A DNA stretch of 9,311 bases, from contig CAMZAI010000104.1 of assembly GCA_947304065.1 (NCBI GenBank), positions 1-9,311 on the forward strand, given 5' to 3'. Position numbers and translations under genes: made by a program. How positions within the stretch are numbered: position 1 is the first letter of the stretch; each line of letters begins with the position of its first letter. Of the stretch, positions 4,555-9,311 are shown piece by piece. The notes beneath the pieces are model-generated. The model was not told where the DNA came from, searched no databases, and saw only the letters and a list, made by a program, of their open reading frames with translations. The DNA is from an uncultured Clostridia bacterium. Its GTDB lineage: Bacteria > Bacillota > Clostridia > Lachnospirales > Lachnospiraceae.

Positions 4555-5802
4555 TCACCATTTAACGTCTATTATGCACACCTCGGCGTCGGTTCCGATC
4601 CTGATATTGGGACCGTAGAGGCCGACTCCCGAGGTCACGATATTGTACATATTGCCTTTCTTCAACACGCCTGCGGAATTCTCCCAGGTAAACAGCCTGC
4701 TCGTGATGTTCATCGGGAAAAACTGCCCGTCATGCGTATGTCCGCAAAGGTCTATATCCACTCCCGCGTCCGCGAGCGCCTGCAGCTCCCTCGGCTCATG
4801 GTCTATCACGATCAGAGGCTTCGTAAGATCCAGTCCCCGTACCAGTTCTTCCGCGCTTTTTCTCTTTCCCGTTCCGTTTCCGGGCTTGCTGTAGTCGGGC
4901 CTGCCGTAGACATAGAAAGTATCGTCTATCAGCACATATTCGTCCAAAAGTAGCATGATCCCGGCTTTTTTGAGGAACTCGTTCATCTCTTTGCCGGCAG
5001 CCTTGTTCGGGTTGTGATAATCAAACGTGAATCCGCCGATAATCTTCTCTTCTATGTCATGATTTCCGTAGACCGCGTAAGTCCCGTATCTGCTCTTTAT
5101 CGACGCAAATATCTCTATCAGCCGCTCGGGATCGTCGAGTGCTTCGTACTCATTGTCAAATATGTCGCCCGCCATTATCACGATGTCCGGCGAAGAGGCA
5201 TTGATCAGGTCCGCCATCTTCTCCATCTGTTCGCAGCCGATGCTGTAGCCCAGATGCATGTCGGCGACCAGCGCGATCCTCAGTCCGTCGCTGCCCTCGA
5301 CCTGTTTTGCCGTCTGTATCTCATAGGTATTCAGCTTCACATCTCTGCCGTGCGCCACGCCGTACCACATCAGAAGTACAATGAAAACTATGTTCAACAC
5401 GCCCATTACCGCTCTCTTGTTGCTGTAAAGCGCCGATGAAAAGACCTGTTTGGGCTCATAGCCCTTCTTTTTGAGCTTAATATACTCGATCAGACGTCCG
5501 ATCAGTATGACCGCGAACGACATTCCCATGTATATCAGTACGCCGAGGTTGTAATTGCCCGACTTTTTGAGCACGCGCCGTAATATATACAGTATCGGGA
5601 AGCTCTCGTACGGTACTCCGGCGGGGATCACGTACGCGGCAAATATCGACAGCGAAAACACTGCCCAGAGGAACGCGACAAGTATTTTCACGAACTTGCC
5701 GAGCCCGCGGGGCAGTCTCAGAGTGTCAAGCCATTTAAAGCATTCGTAGACAAAATAAACATGCGCCGCTATAAACAGCGGTGACAGCAGGAAAAAAATC
5801 AT
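4555..5802 (-). CDS. Membrane-anchored metallophosphoesterase
   Basis: The 415-residue product has two parts. The N-terminal third has about four membrane helices (roughly 1-20, 37-59, 84-103, 131-150). The C-terminal part is a calcineurin-type metallophosphoesterase with all metal motifs: ADMH (Asp181, His183), GDIFDN (Asp213, Asp216), GNHD (247-249), DHEP (His335) and GHTH (His355, His357). Such enzymes use a two-metal centre to hydrolyse phosphomono- or diesters; this architecture resembles the YkuE-like group, whose substrates are mostly unassigned. Side of the membrane is not certain. GAGAGG (5814-5809) overlaps the stop of the upstream channel gene and lies six bases before ATG 5802, so the two genes are an operon with likely translational coupling. 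Its stop codon abuts that of the convergent hypB copy 2. Confidence 0.88.
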   Translation of the reverse strand: MIFFLLSPLFIAAHVYFVYECFKWLDTLRLPRGLGKFVKILVAFLWAVFSLSIFAAYVIPAGVPYESFPILYILRRVLKKSGNYNLGVLIYMGMSFAVILIGRLIEYIKLKKKGYEPKQVFSSALYSNKRAVMGVLNIVFIVLLMWYGVAHGRDVKLNTYEIQTAKQVEGSDGLRIALVADMHLGYSIGCEQMEKMADLINASSPDIVIMAGDIFDNEYEALDDPERLIEIFASIKSRYGTYAVYGNHDIEEKIIGGFTFDYHNPNKAAGKEMNEFLKKAGIMLLLDEYVLIDDTFYVYGRPDYSKPGNGTGKRKSAEELVRGLDLTKPLIVIDHEPRELQALADAGVDIDLCGHTHDGQFFPMNITSRLFTWENSAGVLKKGNMYNIVTSGVGLYGPNIRIGTDAEVCIIDVKW

Positions 5803-5812
5803 GCGGCGCCTC

Positions 5813-6985
5813 TCAATCCTTCTCGTAGATAAGCAGCTCGTCGCCGTTGTTGATCACGGTGTCGCCGTCGGGGACAATGTTCTTCGTCCCGCGCCTGATC
5901 AGTACCACGAGCGACTGCCTGGAGATCGGAACCTTCTTTAAGGGCAGTCCGACCCAGCTGTTCCGCTCTTTTATCTTCACGGAATTCAGCTTGATCCTGT
6001 CCTCTTCATAAAACTTCTTCGCGCCGAAGATCAGCCTGTCGCCCGCCTTGAGCACAGTCTCTCCGTGGGGCACGAGCTCTTCTTCATCGCGAATGATCGC
6101 CGCTATCATCATCTGCGGCGGCATCTGTATATCTGCCAGCTTCTTTCCGCTCCATGGATGCTGCGGTTCAAGCGTGCCGGTCAGGAACTTCAGCGGTCTG
6201 TCCTCTTCCACGAACGCGATCCTGTTCAGCTTCGAGTAGCTCTCGACGAATCCGGCGGAAATGATACCTGTAGGGATAGCGACCATTCCGACTCCGAGGA
6301 ATGAGATCGCTATGGCCATTATCTTGCCTCCGACAGTGATCGGATATATATCGCCGTACCCGATGGTCAGCAGCGTAGATGCGGACCACCAGATGCCCGA
6401 GAACGCGTTTTTGAACGTATCGGGCTGCGCCTCATGCTCCAATGAGTACATGCACAGAGACGAAGCTATCATCAGTATCAAAACCATGATGACAGACGAG
6501 AATATCTGCTTTTTCTTTTCGTATAAGACATCGAGTATAACGCTGAACGCGTCGTAGCGCGAATTGATCGAGAACAGCCTGAATATCCTGATGACCCTGA
6601 ACATCCTGAACGCAACCGCTCCGGCAGGGAAGAATATCGGAAGGTAATAAGGGAAAAATGTCAGCAGATCAACGATTCCCGACACCGAAAATATAAACGC
6701 GAACGCCGCCGCGACGCGGCTTTTGTCGGGATAGAGAATGTCCGAGGTCCATACCCTCAGGATATATTCGATCGTAAAAAGGATGACCGTTACGAGCTCG
6801 ATTGCATCGAGGGCGGCCTGATATTTCGAAAATTCGCCGTAAGTAGACATGATCGTGGCCGCAAGGCTCGCGACGATCACGACCGTCAGAAGGATATCGA
6901 AGAGCCTGCTGGGCAGGTCTCCGACATTGCCGATCTGTATGATATCAAAAATCTTTCTCTTTGAGAGACGTTTTGTGTTCTGCAT
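5813..6985 (-). CDS. Voltage-sensor type potassium channel with two C-terminal TrkA_C-like domains
   Basis: A 390-residue six-helix channel. S1 to S3 lie near 31-47, 60-78 and 95-113. S4 carries regularly spaced arginines, R127, R130, R133 and R136 (RMFRVIRIFRLF), typical of a voltage sensor. S5 is near 161-181, the selectivity filter TIGYGD at 207-212 and S6 at 218-246. The cytoplasmic tail has two similar beta-rich segments, about 262-325 (LADIQMPPQMMIAAIIRDEE, VLKAGDRLIFG) and 338-390 (SWVGLPLKKVPISRQSLVVLIRRG, VINNGDELLIYEK), each like a TrkA_C (RCK_C) regulatory domain. The Rossmann-fold RCK_N domain that normally precedes TrkA_C is missing. It probably conducts K+ with gating by voltage and a tail ligand such as a nucleotide or ion; the ligand is inference. 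ATG 6985 has only a weak upstream GGCGGT; no other start fits. The phosphoesterase follows 10 bp downstream. Confidence 0.92.
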   Translation of the reverse strand: MQNTKRLSKRKIFDIIQIGNVGDLPSRLFDILLTVVIVASLAATIMSTYGEFSKYQAALDAIELVTVILFTIEYILRVWTSDILYPDKSRVAAAFAFIFSVSGIVDLLTFFPYYLPIFFPAGAVAFRMFRVIRIFRLFSINSRYDAFSVILDVLYEKKKQIFSSVIMVLILMIASSLCMYSLEHEAQPDTFKNAFSGIWWSASTLLTIGYGDIYPITVGGKIMAIAISFLGVGMVAIPTGIISAGFVESYSKLNRIAFVEEDRPLKFLTGTLEPQHPWSGKKLADIQMPPQMMIAAIIRDEEELVPHGETVLKAGDRLIFGAKKFYEEDRIKLNSVKIKERNSWVGLPLKKVPISRQSLVVLIRRGTKNIVPDGDTVINNGDELLIYEKD

Positions 6986-7029
6986 AATCTACCGCCGATG
7001 ATGGTTTTTTAGCTTTTGCCTTCGCGTCC

Positions 7030-7059
7030 ATTGTACCATATCCCGTTATTATGTGCTAA
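7030..7059 (-). promoter_or_regulatory. Promoter of the channel-phosphoesterase operon
   Basis: On the minus strand, TTAGCA (7059-7054, four of six -35 matches) is followed after 18 bp by TACAAT (7035-7030, five of six -10 matches). The leader to ATG 6985 would be about 40 bases. The plus strand of the same gap holds TGCTAAACT (7054-7062), a possible extended -10 for the divergent esterase, so the two promoters would overlap. Confidence 0.6.
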
Positions 7060-7136
7060 ACTATTTTTCAGGGAGGTAAGCAGCTTTGTGCCGATGGAAC
7101 AAACTGCGAGTACCGGAGCAAAGCGGAGGCATGCAG

Positions 7137-8528
7137 ATGAATACTATCGTTCAGACTAAAATGGGACCCGTAAAGGGCAACGCTCGCGAGGGCTACAACG
7201 AATTCCTCGGTATCCGTTTCGCGACCGCGCAAAGATTCGAATACGCTGTGCCCGTCGAGAGCTTTGACGGCGAATACGACGCGACCGCGTTCGGTCCCGC
7301 ATGCCCGCAGACCAGAGGCTTTTACCCGCATTTCGAGCATCCCACCCGCCGCTTCTATTATCACGAATTCCGCGAAGGCCAGATCTTTACTTTCGGCGAG
7401 GACTGCCTTCGTCTGAATATATATGCTCCCGCAGAGGCAAAGAACTGCCCCGTGATCCTCTTTTTCTACGGCGGAGGCTTCAATGCAGGCAGCACCGACG
7501 AGTCCACATTTGACGGCGCAATCTATGCGCGGCAGGGCGTTATCCTCGTGACCGCCGCATACAGAGTGGGCATACTCGGCTACCTCACCCACGAAGAAGT
7601 GTTCAAAAAATACGGCCGCGACGGCAATTTCGGCCTCGATGACCAGTTCACCGCGATCAAATGGGTAAAGGCCCATATCGCCGATTTCGGCGGCAATCCC
7701 GACAATATCACGCTCGCCGGTCAGAGCGCCGGCGCGATTTCAGTTCAGTATCTGTGTCTCAGTGAGAAATGCCGCGGTCTTTTCGGACGTGCGATCATGT
7801 TCTCGGGCGCAGGTCTTTTCCCGAAATTCTCGCTTCCGCGTCCTGCTGCCGAGCGCAGGCCATACTGGACCGGATTCATGGAGTCGGCAGGGATCAAATC
7901 CTTCGAAGAGCTGAAGACCATGGACTTTAAAGAGATCTTCGCGCGGCTCGAGCCTTATCTTGCTTCACGCAAGGACAATGTCTTCAACACCATGCCGGTG
8001 CTCGATAACTATCTGCTCACCGCTCCGATCGATGAAATGATAAAGAAGCCGCTCCCCCTCGACTACATGATCGGCTACTCGAACAACGACATGTACGCGA
8101 TCATCATGTCGCATATCGGCCACCGCTTTGCAAAGGATAACAACGGCTTCATCTACTATTTTGATATTGACGCTCCGGGCGATAAGCGCAACGCGGCTTA
8201 CCACGCCTGCGACCTGCGCTACATCTTCGGAACTTTAGATCGCGGAACACGCAAATACGGCGCATACGACCATGAAGTCTCCGCGCTGTTGACGCGCTAT
8301 ATTTCCGCTTTCGCGGCGACAGGCGATCCGAATTCAAACGAATGGCCGGGCGCAAAACTGCCGGGCACCTCTCCCGAATACACGCTGCCCGCAGGTCCTC
8401 TGCCCGTATGGGAACGCGGCGGCAAAAAAGCTCTCCGCTTCGCTCCGGACATGATCGGAATGGCGCATCCCAATAAGCTTAAGCTTCTCTGGAATACATT
8501 GACCAAAGGTGACCCGAAAATGGACTAG
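7137..8528 (+). CDS. Type B carboxylesterase (alpha/beta hydrolase)
   Basis: A 463-residue cytoplasmic esterase with no signal peptide. Family features in order: the N-terminal 'ETxxGxVxG...FLGIRFA' region (6-29), EDCLRLNIYAP (88-98), oxyanion-hole motif FFYGGGFNAGS (109-119), DQFTAIKWVKAHIADFGGNPDNITLAGQSAG with nucleophile Ser197, SNND (315-318) in the acidic-residue region, and YHACDLRYIFG with the presumed catalytic His356. The nucleophile elbow is GQSAG rather than the commonest GESAG. Such enzymes hydrolyse carboxylic esters; the natural substrate is not predictable. ATG 7137 is chosen because GGAGG (7125-7129) precedes it by 7 nt and the protein then starts like its family. An upstream in-frame TTG at 7086, adding 17 residues, also has a strong ribosome site (GGGAGG, 7071-7076) and cannot be excluded. 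The stop overlaps that of the convergent phosphatase gene. Confidence 0.92.
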   Translation: MNTIVQTKMGPVKGNAREGYNEFLGIRFATAQRFEYAVPVESFDGEYDATAFGPACPQTRGFYPHFEHPTRRFYYHEFREGQIFTFGEDCLRLNIYAPAEAKNCPVILFFYGGGFNAGSTDESTFDGAIYARQGVILVTAAYRVGILGYLTHEEVFKKYGRDGNFGLDDQFTAIKWVKAHIADFGGNPDNITLAGQSAGAISVQYLCLSEKCRGLFGRAIMFSGAGLFPKFSLPRPAAERRPYWTGFMESAGIKSFEELKTMDFKEIFARLEPYLASRKDNVFNTMPVLDNYLLTAPIDEMIKKPLPLDYMIGYSNNDMYAIIMSHIGHRFAKDNNGFIYYFDIDAPGDKRNAAYHACDLRYIFGTLDRGTRKYGAYDHEVSALLTRYISAFAATGDPNSNEWPGAKLPGTSPEYTLPAGPLPVWERGGKKALRFAPDMIGMAHPNKLKLLWNTLTKGDPKMD

Positions 8529-8977
8529 GCAAGCGCGTGCTCGATCAGGGCCGCGCAGCCTTTCTCGATCTGTCTGTACACGCCCTCAAAATCTCCGGTA
8601 TACCACGGATCTGCAATATCTTCGGGATGGTCCGTAAAGTCCATCAGAAGATGCACCTTCCCCTCGGGATCGCCCCCGAGGATCCTCTCCATATATCCGA
8701 GATTGATCTTCTCCATGCCAATGATATAATCCCATTTATCATACTCATCGCGCCGCATCTGCCTCGCGGTCTTCCCTGCGCACGATATTCCGTGCTTAGC
8801 CAGTTCCCGCTTCGCGGGCGGATACACCGGATTCCCGATCTCTTCGGTGCTGTGCGCCGCCGACTCTATCAGAAAGCGGTCCGCAAGCCCCCTCTTTTCC
8901 ACCATATCTTTCATAATGAATTCCGCCATCGGGGAACGGCAGATGTTGCCCCAGCAGATGAATAAAACCTTTATCAT
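8525..8977 (-). CDS. Low-molecular-weight protein tyrosine phosphatase
   Basis: The 150-residue product is full length for the family. The P-loop CWGNICRS (8-15) fits C-x5-R-S, with nucleophile Cys8 and phosphate-binding Arg14, and DPW (123-125) supplies the general acid Asp123. It removes phosphate from tyrosine residues in the cytoplasm; in bacteria such enzymes often counter BY-kinases of capsule synthesis, though none is visible here. The arsenate reductase relatives are less likely because the DPW and surrounding WYTGDF sequence is PTP-like. GAGGT (8990-8986) precedes ATG 8977 by 8 nt. The upstream minus-strand gene stops 17 bp before this start, so the two are probably co-transcribed. 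The stop codon overlaps the esterase stop in CTAG. Confidence 0.93.
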   Translation of the reverse strand: MIKVLFICWGNICRSPMAEFIMKDMVEKRGLADRFLIESAAHSTEEIGNPVYPPAKRELAKHGISCAGKTARQMRRDEYDKWDYIIGMEKINLGYMERILGGDPEGKVHLLMDFTDHPEDIADPWYTGDFEGVYRQIEKGCAALIEHALA

Positions 8978-8994
8978 TTTTCTTTACCTCATCC

Positions 8995-9311
8995 TTAACC
9001 TTGCACATGCAACAGATAAAAATCATCCGCATATATGCGCTCGCCCTGCACATACGGCACCAGATTTTCCTTATGCCACCGATGCATTCTTGGCGCAAAC
9101 CACTCTTGCTTACTCCACTGCTCATAATGAATTCCGAGACAATCCAGCAACGTCAGTATGAAACAGGCATCTAACACATCATAACAAATATTACCGCCTG
9201 CATCCCGATATCCTTCTGCCATTTGTTGTCTGCGCGCCAACGATCCGCCAATATTCCCAAACAGAACAGCAAGATCATACATCGGATGTCCCATACCGAA
9301 AAAAGAAAAAT
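8995..9311 (-). CDS. C-terminal part of a possible APH-like phosphotransferase (incomplete at window edge)
   Basis: The frame is open from the right edge of the window to a TAA at 8997-8995. The first ATG (9294) has no purine-rich ribosome site; the bases before it are T-rich and in frame read FSFFG. About 104 residues are visible. They open with FGMGHPMYDLAVLFGN, resembling the 'GxGxPxYDLA' segment that follows the catalytic DFG-like motif in aminoglycoside/choline-kinase-like phosphotransferases. The remainder is helical and rich in aromatic residues and Cys, ending AYADDF-like before the stop. If so, the catalytic and ATP-binding residues lie outside the window. Codon use looks more AT-rich than in neighbouring genes. 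It is followed after 17 bp by the tyrosine phosphatase gene. Family assignment rests on one short motif. Confidence 0.5.
   Translation of the reverse strand, partial: FSFFGMGHPMYDLAVLFGNIGGSLARRQQMAEGYRDAGGNICYDVLDACFILTLLDCLGIHYEQWSKQEWFAPRMHRWHKENLVPYVQGERIYADDFYLLHVQG

Noticed and set aside
5014..5439. Plus-strand open frame inside the phosphoesterase
   Set aside because: It is antisense to the metal-binding motifs of the phosphoesterase and is not protein-like.
7068..7676. Minus-strand open frame opposite the esterase start
   Set aside because: It is antisense to conserved esterase motifs and has no ribosome site or domain signature.
1..9311. CRISPR arrays, tRNA or rRNA genes, insertion sequences, phage or toxin-antitoxin modules
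   Set aside because: No regularly spaced repeats, cloverleaf sequences, transposase or integrase motifs or paired small ORFs with ribosome sites were seen on either strand.

Overview
The window looks like a core-chromosome stretch of an anaerobic member of the Clostridia (Bacillota), probably a gut or rumen lineage. The evidence is an FMN riboswitch driving an ECF riboflavin importer (RibU), TTGACA/TATAAT-type promoters, purine-rich Shine-Dalgarno sites, two HypB nickel chaperones and small single-function clostridial proteins. The species cannot be determined. Coding DNA is moderately GC-rich; the intergenic gap at 3764-3882 is strikingly AT-rich.

Layout. (1) 1-528 is the 3' part of an unrecognised gene whose visible start carries two copies of a FliM/FliN-like 'SEIDAL' peptide. 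(2) 538-1950 is a complete riboflavin-acquisition unit: a near-consensus promoter, FMN riboswitch, intrinsic terminator, ribU and a stand-alone riboflavin kinase. Riboflavin is imported and trapped as FMN, and FMN shuts the unit down through the riboswitch. The FAD synthetase half usually fused to the kinase is absent. (3) 1958-2624 is a ThrH-type HAD phosphatase with its own TATAAT promoter, ending in a hairpin. (4) 2642-2992, minus strand, is a small unrecognised protein. (5) 3080-3763 and 3883-4554 are two diverged hypB genes in tandem, separated by an AT-rich gap containing a 20-bp near-perfect palindrome and a second dyad. (6) 4555-6985, minus strand, is a two-gene operon: a voltage-sensor K+ channel with two C-terminal TrkA_C-like domains, then a membrane-anchored metallophosphoesterase. 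(7) 7137-8528 is a type B carboxylesterase, divergent from the channel. (8) 8525-8977, minus strand, is a low-molecular-weight protein tyrosine phosphatase, downstream of an incomplete gene at the right edge that may be the C-terminal end of an APH-like kinase.

Genes are packed tightly. Two convergent pairs meet at their stop codons, inside TGATCA (4552-4557) and CTAG (8525-8528), leaving no room for a separate terminator. No rRNA, tRNA, CRISPR array, insertion sequence or phage gene was seen. The least ordinary parts are the tandem hypB pair with different metal-site surroundings, the palindromes between them, the channel/phosphoesterase operon, and the duplicated SEIDAL-like peptide. No clear new defence or mobile system is visible.
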